Of a stretch of DNA of 64,000 nucleotides, positions 26,580-34,608 are shown one piece after another. Position numbers and translations under genes: made by a program. The notes under the pieces are model-generated. The model was not told the origin of the DNA, did not search any database, and saw only the letters and a list, made by a program, of their open reading frames with translations. Position 1 is the stretch's first letter. Every line of letters begins with the position of its first letter. Source of the DNA: Glycomyces sp. TRM65418 (lineage in GTDB: Bacteria; Actinomycetota; Actinomycetes; Mycobacteriales; Micromonosporaceae); the NCBI RefSeq assembly GCF_019710475.1, contig NZ_JAJFAX010000002.1, positions 558,001 through 622,000 of the forward strand, written 5' to 3'.

Positions 26580-27011
26580 TCAGGCGGCCAGGAGGCCGAT
26601 CCCGAGGGTCAGCACGCCGACCGCGAGGCTCGCCGCGCCCGCGAAGAGGATCACGACGGCCTTGTTGGGCTCGGTGCGGCCCCGGCCCGCCATGGCGGCG
26701 AAGAACCCGCCGGACATGAGGATCGCGGCCAGCGGGATCGCGGCGCGGGCGACCCAGCCCCAGAAGCCGTCGAGGCCCGTCGCGTCGGCGAGGACGAGGC
26801 CGACGAGGCCGAGGATCACGAGCACCCCGGCGTGGGCGTGCCCGGCCCGGGAGAAGGCCTTCTGGAACTCGGTGAGCGGCACCTTGCCGCCGGCGACCTT
26901 GACGAGGAAGAGGCCGCCGAACTCGATGGTGACGACGGTGAGCAGGACGATCCCGGCGAGGATCCGGGACGCGTCGCTCAGAGCGAAAGTGGACTCGAAC
27001 ATCAGGGGCAT
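26580..27011 (-). CDS. Small four-helix membrane protein
   Basis: A 143-residue protein with four hydrophobic segments: ILAGIVLLTVVTIEFGGLFL, HAGVLVILGLVGLVLA, AAIPLAAILMSGGFFAAMA and AVVILFAGAASLAVGVLTLG. The segment FSRAGHAHAGVLVI, with two His at the membrane edge, is reminiscent of small heme or ligand-binding membrane proteins. No name is assigned. It is divergent from a TetR regulator, and a copy of that regulator's palindrome overlaps its -35, so it is probably the controlled target. An ATG 9 bases downstream is an alternative start. Confidence 0.7.
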   Translation of the reverse strand: MPLMFESTFALSDASRILAGIVLLTVVTIEFGGLFLVKVAGGKVPLTEFQKAFSRAGHAHAGVLVILGLVGLVLADATGLDGFWGWVARAAIPLAAILMSGGFFAAMAGRGRTEPNKAVVILFAGAASLAVGVLTLGIGLLAA

Positions 27012-27036
27012 CCAATCGTGTGCGTTGCTGAGGTCC

Positions 27037-27065
27037 AAGGTACGCAGGCGTCTTGACAGTGTCAA
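27037..27065 (-). promoter_or_regulatory. Promoter of the small membrane protein with TetR-type palindrome
   Basis: On this strand TTGACA (-35) and TACCTT (-10) are 17 bases apart. The -35 is the left arm of the 13-base palindrome TTGACACTGTCAA, so a repressor bound there would block RNA polymerase. Confidence 0.75.
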
Positions 27066-27094
27066 GTTGTTCATCGCAGGAGGCCCCGTGTCGT

Positions 27095-27122
27095 TTGACA
27101 CTGTCAAGATTTGCGCTACAGT
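27095..27122 (+). promoter_or_regulatory. Promoter of the TetR gene with a second palindrome copy
   Basis: TTGACA (-35) and TACAGT (-10) are 16 bases apart, and the palindrome TTGACACTGTCAA overlaps the -35. Its centre is 42 bp from the centre of the copy in the divergent promoter, about four DNA turns, so the two sites face the same side of the helix. The start codon is 6 bases past the -10. Confidence 0.8.
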
Positions 27123-27128
27123 GAGCCC

Positions 27129-27725
27129 GTGACCGATCGCTACCACCACGGCGACCTCCGCCGGGCCCTCATCGACGCGGCCGTCGAGTCCATCGGCGAG
27201 TCGGGGCCGAGCGCCTTGAGTCTGCGCGCCGTCGCCAAGCGGGCCGGCGTCTCGCACGCCGCCCCGGCCCACCACTTCGGCGACAAGGCCGGGCTGCTGA
27301 CCGCCGTGGCGGCCGAAGGCTACGACCGGTTCGCGGACGCGCTCGACCGCGCGTGGGAGGCCACGGGCGACTTCATCGAGGTGGGCATCGCCTACGTGCG
27401 CTTCGCCATCGACAACCGGGCGTATTTCGAGACGATGTTCCGGCCCGAACTGCTCCATGAGGACGACCCCGACCTCGCCCGCGCCGAGGCCCGCTCGCGG
27501 GCCGCGCTCGTGCGCGGCGCGGGGGAGCCGACCCCGGGCCCGGACGGGGAGCCGCCCGCGTTCAATCCGGCCGCGCTGGGCGCGTGGTCGCTGGTCCACG
27601 GATTCGCGGGCCTGCTCATGGCCGGGAACTTCCCGCCCGCGGTGGCCGCCGACCCCGAAGGCGCGCTGCGGGAGATCGCGAAGCACCTCCGCTTCGGCGG
27701 GGCGCGGTTCCCCACGATCGGGTGA
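27129..27725 (+). CDS. TetR/AcrR-family transcriptional regulator
   Basis: A 198-residue regulator. The N-terminal helix-turn-helix reads YHHGDLRRALIDAAVESIGE, PSALSLRAVAKRAGVSHAAP, AHHFGDKAGLLTAVAAEGYD. The C-terminal ligand domain contains AIDNRAYFETMFRPELLHED, the TetR_C_33/WHG-like type. It should repress both itself and the divergent membrane protein through the paired palindromes and release when a ligand binds; the ligand is unknown. The GTG start fits a leaderless mRNA. Confidence 0.9.
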   Translation: MTDRYHHGDLRRALIDAAVESIGESGPSALSLRAVAKRAGVSHAAPAHHFGDKAGLLTAVAAEGYDRFADALDRAWEATGDFIEVGIAYVRFAIDNRAYFETMFRPELLHEDDPDLARAEARSRAALVRGAGEPTPGPDGEPPAFNPAALGAWSLVHGFAGLLMAGNFPPAVAADPEGALREIAKHLRFGGARFPTIG

Positions 27726-27842
27726 CACCTCGGCGCGGACCCGTCGTTCCTGTCGGACCCGGGCGGCATGGTGGGCGCTGCGGTCCCCGGGTGGACGGGA
27801 CTAGGGAGGGCGGTCGTTCAGGCCGATGATCCGCGGCGCGCG

Positions 27843-27864
27843 ATTAAGTTGTGCACAACTTAAT
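27843..27864. promoter_or_regulatory. OhrR operator, 22-bp perfect palindrome
   Basis: ATTAAGTTGTG is followed directly by its exact complement CACAACTTAAT. It covers the -35 (TTGTGC) of the ohrR promoter, whose -10 is TACGGT 17 bases on, so OhrR bound here would silence its own gene and ohr until oxidised. Confidence 0.8.
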
Positions 27865-27883
27865 TGTGCGCTACGGTCGAGGC

Positions 27884-28327
27884 ATGGACACGACACCGCG
27901 GCTTCGGGAGCAGGCCTGCTTCGCGCTGTACACCGCCTCGCGGGCGGTCATCGGCCTCTACCGGCCGATGCTCGACCGGCTCGGGCTGACCTACCCGCAG
28001 TTCCTGGTCCTCATGGCGCTGTGGGAGACCGACGGCCTCACGGTCACCGCCCTCGGCGACGCCCTCCAGCTGGACTCCGGCACCGTCTCACCGCTGCTCA
28101 AGCGCCTGGAAGCCGCCGGGTTCGTCGAGCGCCGCCGCGAGTCCGGCGACGAGCGCCGCGTCACGGTGCACCTCACCGAGGCCGGAGCCGCGCTCGAAAG
28201 CCGCGGCTGCGAGATCACCCGGGTGGTCGGCGGCGCCGCCGGAATGTCCCCTGAGGAACTGACTGCCCTGCGCGACCGGCTCAACGCATTCACCGAGTCG
28301 GTCCGGAGCACCCGCGCCGCCGAGTAG
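27884..28327 (+). CDS. ohrR: MarR-family organic-peroxide sensor OhrR
   Basis: A 147-residue MarR-type repressor. The reactive Cys of OhrR is C12 in PRLREQACFALYTASRAVI. The winged helix follows with YPQFLVLMALWETDGLTVTA, LDSGTVSPLLKRLEAAGFVE and RRRESGDERRVTVHLTEAG. A second Cys in the C-terminal half (ESRGCEITRV) might allow a disulfide. On oxidation by organic peroxides it leaves the DNA and ohr is expressed. ATG start, 6 bases after TACGGT. The target gene ohr follows 40 bases downstream. Confidence 0.93.
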   Translation: MDTTPRLREQACFALYTASRAVIGLYRPMLDRLGLTYPQFLVLMALWETDGLTVTALGDALQLDSGTVSPLLKRLEAAGFVERRRESGDERRVTVHLTEAGAALESRGCEITRVVGGAAGMSPEELTALRDRLNAFTESVRSTRAAE

Positions 28328-28367
28328 CGGCCGCATCGCGAACCACCGCAGAGAACAAGGAGACACC

Positions 28368-28796
28368 ATGAAGGCGCTCTACACCGCACACGCCGTCTCT
28401 ACCGGCGACGGCCGCAACGGCCACGTCTCAGGCGGCGACGGCCTCCTCGACTTCGACGTCCGGATGCCGCCCGAACTCGGCGGCCCCGGCGGCGCCCTCA
28501 ACCCGGAGCTGCTGTTCGCCGCCGGATACGCGGCCTGCTTCCACAGCGCGCTCCAGAGCATCGCCCGCGCGGAGAAGGTCGACCTCGGCGCGTCCGAGGT
28601 CGAGGCCAGCGTCGGCCTCGGCAAGGAGGGCGAGGGCTTCGGCCTGAGCGCGATCCTCGAGGTCTCGATCCCCGGCGCGCCCCGCGAGGTCGCGGAGAGC
28701 CTGGTGGCCAAGGCCCACGAGCACTGCCCGTATTCGCGGGCGACCCGCGGCAACATCGAGGTCGAGATCGACCTCGTGCAGGCCGCCGGCGAGTAA
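28368..28796 (+). CDS. ohr: Organic hydroperoxide resistance protein
   Basis: A 142-residue OsmC/Ohr-family thiol peroxidase that reduces organic hydroperoxides. The two catalytic cysteines are C57 (AAGYAACFHSALQSIA) and C120 (KAHEHCPYSRATRGN). The N-terminal MKALYTAHAVSTGDGRNGHV and LLDFDVRMPPELGG are typical. The AAGGAG site is close to the ATG. It is the second gene after ohrR, and a strong terminator follows. Confidence 0.96.
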   Translation: MKALYTAHAVSTGDGRNGHVSGGDGLLDFDVRMPPELGGPGGALNPELLFAAGYAACFHSALQSIARAEKVDLGASEVEASVGLGKEGEGFGLSAILEVSIPGAPREVAESLVAKAHEHCPYSRATRGNIEVEIDLVQAAGE

Positions 28797-28814
28797 CGCC
28801 CCGCTGAACTCCGG

Positions 28815-28849
28815 AAGGGCGGGCCGTCGCAGTGCGACGGCCCGCCCTT
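28815..28849. terminator. Strong terminator after ohr
   Basis: A 15-bp perfect stem, AAGGGCGGGCCGTCG and its complement, with loop CAGTG. Confidence 0.85.
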
Positions 28850-28980
28850 CGAGCGCGAACGTGAACCTGGGCGATCCTGGCCTCAGCCCGCACAACGGAC
28901 ATCAGGAGCCGCCACCGAACCAATGGCGACCTGCGGGTCCGACACACGCTGTTCGCGCGGGTCTGCCGCGCACGGTGCGA

Positions 28981-29022
28981 ACGCGTCGGGGCGGAGCGGA
29001 TCGGTTCCCCGCCCCGACGCGT
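28981..29022 (-). terminator. Terminator of the sdh operon
   Basis: A 14-bp perfect stem, ACGCGTCGGGGCGG and its complement, with a 14-base loop, lying 19 bases past the sdhB stop. It faces the ohr terminator, so the two operons are well isolated. Confidence 0.75.
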
Positions 29023-29040
29023 CCGCACGGCCCTGCGCGC

Positions 29041-29808
29041 CTACTCGGACTTCGGCGCCTTGTCCTTGCGGAAGATCTTGCGGCCCAGCCATACCAGCGG
29101 GTCGTAGCGCTCCCCGGCCACGCGTTCCTTCATCGGGATGATCGCGTTGTCGGTGATCTTGATGTTCTCCGGGCACACGTCCGAGCAGCACTTCGTGATG
29201 TTGCAGTACCCCAGTCCCTGATCGTCCTGCGCCCACTCGCGGCGGTCGCTCCGAGCGTCCAGCGGGTGCATGTCCAGCTCCGCGGCCCGGATGAACAACC
29301 GCGGCCCGGCGAACTCGGGCTTGTTCTCGTCGTGGTCGCGCACCACGTGGCAGGTGTTCTGGCACAGGAAGCACTCGATGCACTTCCTGAACTCCTGGCT
29401 GCGCTCCACGTCGACCTGCTGCATCCGGTACTCGCCGGGCCGCAGGTCCTTCGGCGGTGCGAACGCGGGCATCCGCCGAGACTTCTCGTAGTTGAACGAG
29501 ACGTCGGTGACCAGGTCGCGCACCACGGGGAACGTCCGCAGCGGCGTGATCGTGACCGGCTCGTCCTCCTCGAAGACGTTCATCCGGGTCATGCACATCA
29601 ACCGCGGCCTCCCGTTCACCTCGGCCGAGCACGAGCCGCACTTGCCCGCCTTGCAGTTCCACCGCACGGCGAGGTCCGGGGCCTGCTCGGCCTGAATGCG
29701 GTGCACCACGTCCAAGACCACCTCGCCCTCGTTGACCTCGACGTCGAACTCCGCGAAGTCGCCGCCCTCGGCGTCGCCGCGCCATACCCGGAAGGTCCTC
29801 GCGCTCAT
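29041..29808 (-). CDS. sdhB: Succinate dehydrogenase iron-sulfur subunit
   Basis: A 255-residue electron-transfer subunit. [2Fe-2S] ligands are in NCKAGKCGSCSAEVNG with a further Cys in RLMCMTRM. The C-terminal ferredoxin domain carries CIECFLCQNTCHVVRDHDEN and NITKCCSDVCPENIK for the [4Fe-4S] and [3Fe-4S] clusters. It passes electrons from the flavoprotein to the membrane anchor. The ATG overlaps the sdhA stop (TGATG). The sequence type matches the Sdh1 enzyme of mycobacteria rather than the short classical SdhB. Confidence 0.94.
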   Translation of the reverse strand: MSARTFRVWRGDAEGGDFAEFDVEVNEGEVVLDVVHRIQAEQAPDLAVRWNCKAGKCGSCSAEVNGRPRLMCMTRMNVFEEDEPVTITPLRTFPVVRDLVTDVSFNYEKSRRMPAFAPPKDLRPGEYRMQQVDVERSQEFRKCIECFLCQNTCHVVRDHDENKPEFAGPRLFIRAAELDMHPLDARSDRREWAQDDQGLGYCNITKCCSDVCPENIKITDNAIIPMKERVAGERYDPLVWLGRKIFRKDKAPKSE

Positions 29809-31763
29809 CAGGCCTCCTCCGCTTCCGTCGAGTCGGTGTCGGCCGGACCGGTGCCGGCCGACGGGGTCCCGGCCGGGGAGTCCCGCCGGTACTCCTCGGG
29901 GGTCATGTACTTCGACAGCTCGGTCGGGTCGAACAGGTCCAGCAGCTCCGGCGGCATCTGCGGGACGGGCTGCCGCGTCAGGCGGACCTCGCCGGCGCCC
30001 TCCTCCAGGGAGACCACCAGGTTCGTCTTGCGCCACTCGGGGTTCATGCCCGGGGCGTCCTCGCGGGTGTGGCCGCCGCGGGACTCGTCGCGCTCCAGCG
30101 CGGCCATCGCGGTCGTGACCGAGCAGAGGTACATGTTCCGCAGGTCCAGCGCCAGGTGCCAGCCGGGGTTGTAGGCCCGCCCGCCCACCGCCGTGACGTT
30201 CTCGATGCGCGGCCGCAGCGCCGCCAGCTCGGTCAGCGCCTCCTCCAGTTCGTCCGCCTTGCGGATGATCCCCACGAGCCGGCCGTTGACCGCCTGGAGC
30301 GCGTTCTGCAGCTCGTACGGATTCTCGCCGTCGTTCCCGAAAGGCCGCAACGCGTTCTGGATCGCGGTTTCGATCTCCTCGTCGGCGAGCTTCGGCGGCT
30401 CCGCCGCCGCGGCGTGGGCGGCGGCGTACTCGCCCGCGCGCTTGCCGAAGACCAGCAGGTCCGACAGGGAGTTCCCGCCCAGCCGGTTGGAGCCGTGCAT
30501 CCCGCCCGAGACCTCTCCGGCCGCGTACAGGCCCGGCACCGCCGAAGCGGCCGTGTCGGCCTCGACCTCGATCCCGCCCATGATGTAGTGGCAGGTCGGG
30601 CCCACCTCCATCGGCGCCGCCGTGATGTCCACATCGGCCAGTTCCTTGAACTGGTGGTGCATGGACGGCAGCCGGCTCTTGATGTAGTCGGCGCTGCGCC
30701 GGGACGCGATGTCGAGGTACACGCCGCCGTGTTCGGTCCCCCTGCCCGCCTTGACCTCCGAGTTGATCGCGCGCGCGACCTCGTCGCGCGGCAGCAGCTC
30801 CGGCGGCCGGCGGTTGGCGTCGGGGTCGGTGTACCAGCGGTCGGCCTCCTCGGGATTGTCGGCGTACTGCGCCTTGAACACCTCGGGGATGTAGTCGAAC
30901 ATGAACCGCTCGCCGTTCGCGTTCTTCAGCACGCCGCCGTCGCCGCGCACCGACTCGGTGACGAGGATGCCGCGCACCGAAGGCGGCCAGACCATCCCGG
31001 TGGGGTGGAACTGGATGAACTCCATGTTGATCAGGCGCGCTCCGGCGCGGAGCGCGAGCGCGTGGCCGTCGCCGGTGTACTCCCACGAGTTCGACGTGAC
31101 CTTGAAGGACCGCCCGATGCCGCCGGTGGCGAGCACGATCGCGGGCGCGGCGATCGCCATGAAGCGACCGGTGCTGCGCCGGTAGCCGAAGGCGCCCTTG
31201 ACGGCCCCGCCGTCGGTGAACAGCTCGGTGATCGTCGTCTCGTCGATCACCTGCAGCTTCGACTCGGGTTCGCCCGCGGCCTCGTCGTCCTGCTGGAGCG
31301 AGACGAGCTTCTGCTGGAGGGTGCGGATGAGTTCGAGCCCGGTGCGGTCGCCGACGTGGGCGAGGCGCGGGTACTCGTGGCCGCCGAAGTTGCGCTGGCT
31401 GATCCGGCCGTCCGCGGTCCGGTCGAACAGCGCCCCGTAGGTCTCCAGCTCCCAGATCCGTGCGGGCGCCTCCTGGGCGTGGAGCTCGGCCATCCGGTAG
31501 TTGTTGAGGAACTTCCCGCCGCGCATGGTGTCGCGGAAGTGGACCTGCCAGTTGTCGTTCGCGTTGGCGTTGCCCATGGCGGCGGCCGCGCCGCCTTCGG
31601 CCATGACGGTGTGCGCCTTGCCGAACAGGGATTTGGAGATGACGATGACGCTCTTGCCGGCCAGGCGCGCCTCGACGGCGGCGCGGAGCCCGGCCCCGCC
31701 CGCGCCGATGACGAGGACGTCGCAGGCGAGGTGCTCCACGTCGTTGATCGTGTTGTCGCTCAT
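29808..31763 (-). CDS. sdhA: Succinate dehydrogenase/fumarate reductase flavoprotein subunit
   Basis: A 651-residue FAD enzyme that oxidises succinate to fumarate. The FAD-binding start is CDVLVIGAGGAGLRAAVEAR, the covalent-FAD His is expected in SLFGKAHTVMAEGGAAAAMG, and substrate-binding residues are in EFIQFHPTGM and GGMHGSNRLGGNSLSDLLVF. TVTAVGG-like and PGWHLALDLRNMYLCSVTTA helices close the fold. The C-terminus is a long acidic Ser/Thr tail. It lies between sdhC and sdhB in the order C-A-B of the actinobacterial Sdh1 operon. Confidence 0.95.
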   Translation of the reverse strand: MSDNTINDVEHLACDVLVIGAGGAGLRAAVEARLAGKSVIVISKSLFGKAHTVMAEGGAAAAMGNANANDNWQVHFRDTMRGGKFLNNYRMAELHAQEAPARIWELETYGALFDRTADGRISQRNFGGHEYPRLAHVGDRTGLELIRTLQQKLVSLQQDDEAAGEPESKLQVIDETTITELFTDGGAVKGAFGYRRSTGRFMAIAAPAIVLATGGIGRSFKVTSNSWEYTGDGHALALRAGARLINMEFIQFHPTGMVWPPSVRGILVTESVRGDGGVLKNANGERFMFDYIPEVFKAQYADNPEEADRWYTDPDANRRPPELLPRDEVARAINSEVKAGRGTEHGGVYLDIASRRSADYIKSRLPSMHHQFKELADVDITAAPMEVGPTCHYIMGGIEVEADTAASAVPGLYAAGEVSGGMHGSNRLGGNSLSDLLVFGKRAGEYAAAHAAAAEPPKLADEEIETAIQNALRPFGNDGENPYELQNALQAVNGRLVGIIRKADELEEALTELAALRPRIENVTAVGGRAYNPGWHLALDLRNMYLCSVTTAMAALERDESRGGHTREDAPGMNPEWRKTNLVVSLEEGAGEVRLTRQPVPQMPPELLDLFDPTELSKYMTPEEYRRDSPAGTPSAGTGPADTDSTEAEEA

Positions 31764-31773
31764 GCTGCCTGCC

Positions 31774-32580
31774 TTAGTTGATGAATCGGGGGTCGTCGAA
31801 CCAGCCCGCCGCGACGGCCATGACGTAGGCGTCGGCGAGCGCCAGTGATGCCAGGGTGATCCAGGCCCACATCATGTGGCGGGCGTTGAGCGCGCTGGAG
31901 AGCGTCCACAGCCGGTAGCGGAAGGGGTGCTTGGAGAAGTGCTTGAGGCGCCCGCCCATGACGTGGCGGCACGAGTGGCAGCCGAGCGTGTAGCACCACA
32001 GCAGGACCACGTTGGCCACGAGGACCACGTTCCCCAGCCCGAACCCGAAGCCCTCGGGGGAGTGGAAGGCCAGGATCGCGTCGTAGGTGTTGACGAGCGC
32101 GATGAGGGCGGCGATGTAGAAGAAGTACCGGTGGAGGTTCTGGCCGATGAGCGGGAACCGCGTCTCGCCGGTGTAGCGCGCGTGCCCGTCGGGGACGGCG
32201 CAGGCGGGCGGCGAGAGCCAGAAGGACCGGTAGTAGGCCTTGCGGTAGTAGTAGCAGGTGAACCGGAACGCGAGGAGGAACGGCAGGCTCAGGGCCGCGT
32301 ACGGGAGGAGCGGGTGGTCCGGCAGGAACCGTCCGAAGTGGGCGGATTCGGGGACGCAGCCCTCCGAGATGCACGGCGAGTAGAACGGCGTCAGGTAGTG
32401 GTAGTCGGCCACCCAGTAGTCGCCCTGGTAGAAGACTCTGAAGGTCGCGTACGCGACCCAGACGGTGATGCCGACGACCGTCAGGATCGGCCCGCGTCTC
32501 CAGGCGTCCGTCCGCAGGTGCCGCGCGCGGATGGCCGCGCGCGGTGGTGAGGAGACGTCGGTTCGGTCTGTCGCGGTCAT
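31774..32580 (-). CDS. sdhC: Succinate dehydrogenase membrane anchor subunit (Sdh1 type)
   Basis: A 268-residue membrane subunit with about five helices: TVVGITVWVAYATFRVFY, YAALSLPFLLAFRFTCYYYR, FFYIAALIALVNTYDAIL, NVVLVANVVLLWCYTLG and AWITLASLALADAYVMAVAA. It is a single large anchor rather than two short ones, as in mycobacterial Sdh1. The segments YSPCISEGCVPESAHF and TLGCHSCRHVMGG supply Cys and His residues. From memory, mycobacterial Sdh1 carries a membrane-bound Rieske-type cluster, which these may ligate. AAGGGAG precedes the ATG. Confidence 0.9.
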   Translation of the reverse strand: MTATDRTDVSSPPRAAIRARHLRTDAWRRGPILTVVGITVWVAYATFRVFYQGDYWVADYHYLTPFYSPCISEGCVPESAHFGRFLPDHPLLPYAALSLPFLLAFRFTCYYYRKAYYRSFWLSPPACAVPDGHARYTGETRFPLIGQNLHRYFFYIAALIALVNTYDAILAFHSPEGFGFGLGNVVLVANVVLLWCYTLGCHSCRHVMGGRLKHFSKHPFRYRLWTLSSALNARHMMWAWITLASLALADAYVMAVAAGWFDDPRFIN

Positions 32581-32658
32581 CGAGCGCTCCCTTGGCGAAG
32601 CTTGCGAGCCGTGCGTCCGCCTGGCGCGGATTCACGGTCGGGCCGGGCCCGTCAGCGC

Positions 32659-32686
32659 AGAATAGCCCCATGGGCGCTTCCAAGAA
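32659..32686 (-). promoter_or_regulatory. Promoter of the sdhCAB operon
   Basis: On this strand TTCTTG and TATTCT are 16 bases apart, giving a start near 32652 and a leader of about 70 bases before sdhC. Confidence 0.5.
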
Positions 32687-32820
32687 CCATGGGGTGCATC
32701 ACAATTGCGAGCATTTTTCTTGGTGGGACAGTAGAGTGCCAAGTTTGCCTCGATGGGCCCATCGGGGCCGATGAGGCGCTTGAGGTCAAGGAGTACCCCG
32801 CGATCGCTACGCTTGCACCC

Positions 32821-33702
32821 ATGAGCGCACGCGGTCTTCTCTTCGTCCACGCCCATCCCGACGACGAGACCGTCGGCACCGGTGCGACGGTCGCTCACTA
32901 CGCCGCCCGCCCCGACGTCCGCGTCACCGTCGTCACCTGCACCCTCGGCGAGGAGGGCGAGGTCCGAGTCCCGCACCTCGCCGGGCTCGCCGCGAACGAG
33001 GCCGACCAGCTCGGCGGCTACCGCTACTGGGAGTACCGCCGGGCCACCGCCGCGCTCGGCGTCGAGGACACGCACTTCCTCGGCGGCGTCGCCCGCTACC
33101 GCGACTCCGGCATGATGGGCCTGCCCTCCAACGGGCACCCGCGCGCGTTCTGGGGCGCCGACGTCGACGAGGCCGCCGCCGACCTCGTCCACGTCATCCG
33201 CGACCGCGCGCCGGAGGTCCTCGTCACCTACGACCCCGACGGCTTCTACGGCCACCCCGACCACATCCAGGCCCACCGCGTCGCCATGCGCGCGGTCGAT
33301 CTCGCGGCCGACCCGGCGTGGCGGTCCGACCTCGGCGCGGCCCACGAGATCCGCAAGGTCTACTGGACCACCATGCCCCGCGGCCTCATCGAGGCCCAGT
33401 TCGAGGCCTTCGCCGACGCCACCGACAACCCCTTCGCGAACGTCGCGTCGGTCGAGGACCTGCCCTTCGGCGTCCCGGACGCCGACGTGGACGCCTGCAT
33501 CGTCGGCGACGCCGAGGCCACCGCGCGGAAGCGCGAGGCGATGGCCGCCTACGCGACCCAGATCGCCCCGGGCGACTGGCTCGACGTCCTCGGCGACAAG
33601 CTCGGCGACGAGGCGGTCGCCGCGGAGCACTACCGCCTCGTCAAAGGCGAGCGCGGCCCAGGAGACGGCGAACACGGTTGGGAGAGCGACCTGTTCGCCT
33701 GA
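32821..33702 (+). CDS. mshB: Mycothiol GlcNAc-Ins deacetylase
   Basis: A 293-residue zinc deacetylase of the PIG-L family. The metal motif is LLFVHAHPDDETVGTGATVA (HPDDE) and the third His is in DGFYGHPDHIQAHRVAMRAV. GLPSNGHPRAFW and YWTTMPRGLIEAQFEAF are typical of MshB, which deacetylates GlcNAc-inositol in mycothiol synthesis. The related Mca enzyme usually has other loop motifs, so MshB is preferred. ATG start with TACGCT 7 bases upstream. The presence of mycothiol metabolism supports the actinobacterial origin. Confidence 0.9.
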   Translation: MSARGLLFVHAHPDDETVGTGATVAHYAARPDVRVTVVTCTLGEEGEVRVPHLAGLAANEADQLGGYRYWEYRRATAALGVEDTHFLGGVARYRDSGMMGLPSNGHPRAFWGADVDEAAADLVHVIRDRAPEVLVTYDPDGFYGHPDHIQAHRVAMRAVDLAADPAWRSDLGAAHEIRKVYWTTMPRGLIEAQFEAFADATDNPFANVASVEDLPFGVPDADVDACIVGDAEATARKREAMAAYATQIAPGDWLDVLGDKLGDEAVAAEHYRLVKGERGPGDGEHGWESDLFA

Positions 33703-33746
33703 TCGAGGATTCCGCGAGGGCCTCTCGGGGTATTCGCTCCGGCACT

Positions 33747-34433
33747 ATGGTCGAACCTTGGACATACCTGGGCCCCTTGGGGCTGGCACTGCTGCTCGGA
33801 CTCGCCGTCGGCGCCGAGCGCGAATGGCAGGGCAAACCCGCCGGCATGCGCACGCACGGCCTCATCGCCATCGGCGCGTGCCTCTTCGTGCTCGCCGGAC
33901 GCTTCGGCTTCGCCGAGTCCGACCCGAACACCCCCGGCGTGGACCCCGCCCGTATCGCCGCGCAGGTCGTGGCGGGCGTCGGCTTCCTCGGCGCGGGCGT
34001 CATCTTCTTCCACCGCAACCTCGTCTTCGGCATGACCACGGCCGCGTCGATCTGGTCGACCACGGCCATGGCCATCGCCTGCGGCGCGGGCCTGTACTGG
34101 GCGGCCGTCGCGGTCGCCGTCGCGCAGCTCGGCGTCGTGGCCGGACTCGCCCCGCTCGAGGACATCATCGCCCGGCACGCCAAGCACACCGGCCGCCTCC
34201 ACCTGAAGTACACCTCCTCAGAGGCGCTCACCGCGGTCCTGTCGAAATGCACCGACCGCGGCTTCACCGTGGTGGAGATCGACACCGAGGACGGCGACGG
34301 CAACGGGCGGCACACCACGGACCTCGTGCTGGCCGGGCGCGGTTCGGTGAAGGAGCTGACCTCCGAGCTCAGCGCCATGAGCGGCATCGTCGGCGTCAAG
34401 TTCCAGGAGGACGGCGGCAACGGCGGCACCTGA
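33747..34433 (+). CDS. MgtC/SapB-family membrane protein
   Basis: A 228-residue membrane protein. The MgtC core has GLALLLGLAVGAEREWQGKP, AGMRTHGLIAIGACLFVLAG, AQVVAGVGFLGAGVIFFHRN and FGMTTAASIWSTTAMAIACG, which form about five helices with the conserved GAEREWxGKxAGMRT loop. A C-terminal soluble ACT-like domain follows (ALTAVLSKCTDRGFTVVEID and later SAMSGIVGVKF). MgtC proteins modulate F-type ATPase and magnesium adaptation in pathogens; the role here is unknown. Confidence 0.9.
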   Translation: MVEPWTYLGPLGLALLLGLAVGAEREWQGKPAGMRTHGLIAIGACLFVLAGRFGFAESDPNTPGVDPARIAAQVVAGVGFLGAGVIFFHRNLVFGMTTAASIWSTTAMAIACGAGLYWAAVAVAVAQLGVVAGLAPLEDIIARHAKHTGRLHLKYTSSEALTAVLSKCTDRGFTVVEIDTEDGDGNGRHTTDLVLAGRGSVKELTSELSAMSGIVGVKFQEDGGNGGT

Positions 34434-34534
34434 CCGTTCACTCCGGGTCCCGGGGCTCGACTCGGTTGCCTACCCTGGGACGCGGCCGTGTGCGGAGGAT
34501 TCGCCTGCGAAAAGCGGGCGGCCTCGGGTGTCGG

Positions 34535-34608
34535 CGCCCCCGGCAGGATTCGAACCTGCGACCGTCGGATTAGAAGTCCGGTGCTCTATCCAGCTGAGCT
34601 ACGGAGGC
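34535..34608 (-). tRNA. tRNA-Arg (anticodon TCT)
   Basis: A 74-base cloverleaf on this strand. Acceptor arms are GCCTCCG and CGGGGGC, the D-arm is TAGCTCAGCTGGATAGAGCA, the anticodon loop is ACTTCTAAT, and the T-arm is CAGGTTCGAATCCTG. The anticodon TCT reads AGA/AGG arginine codons. CCA is not encoded. Confidence 0.95.
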
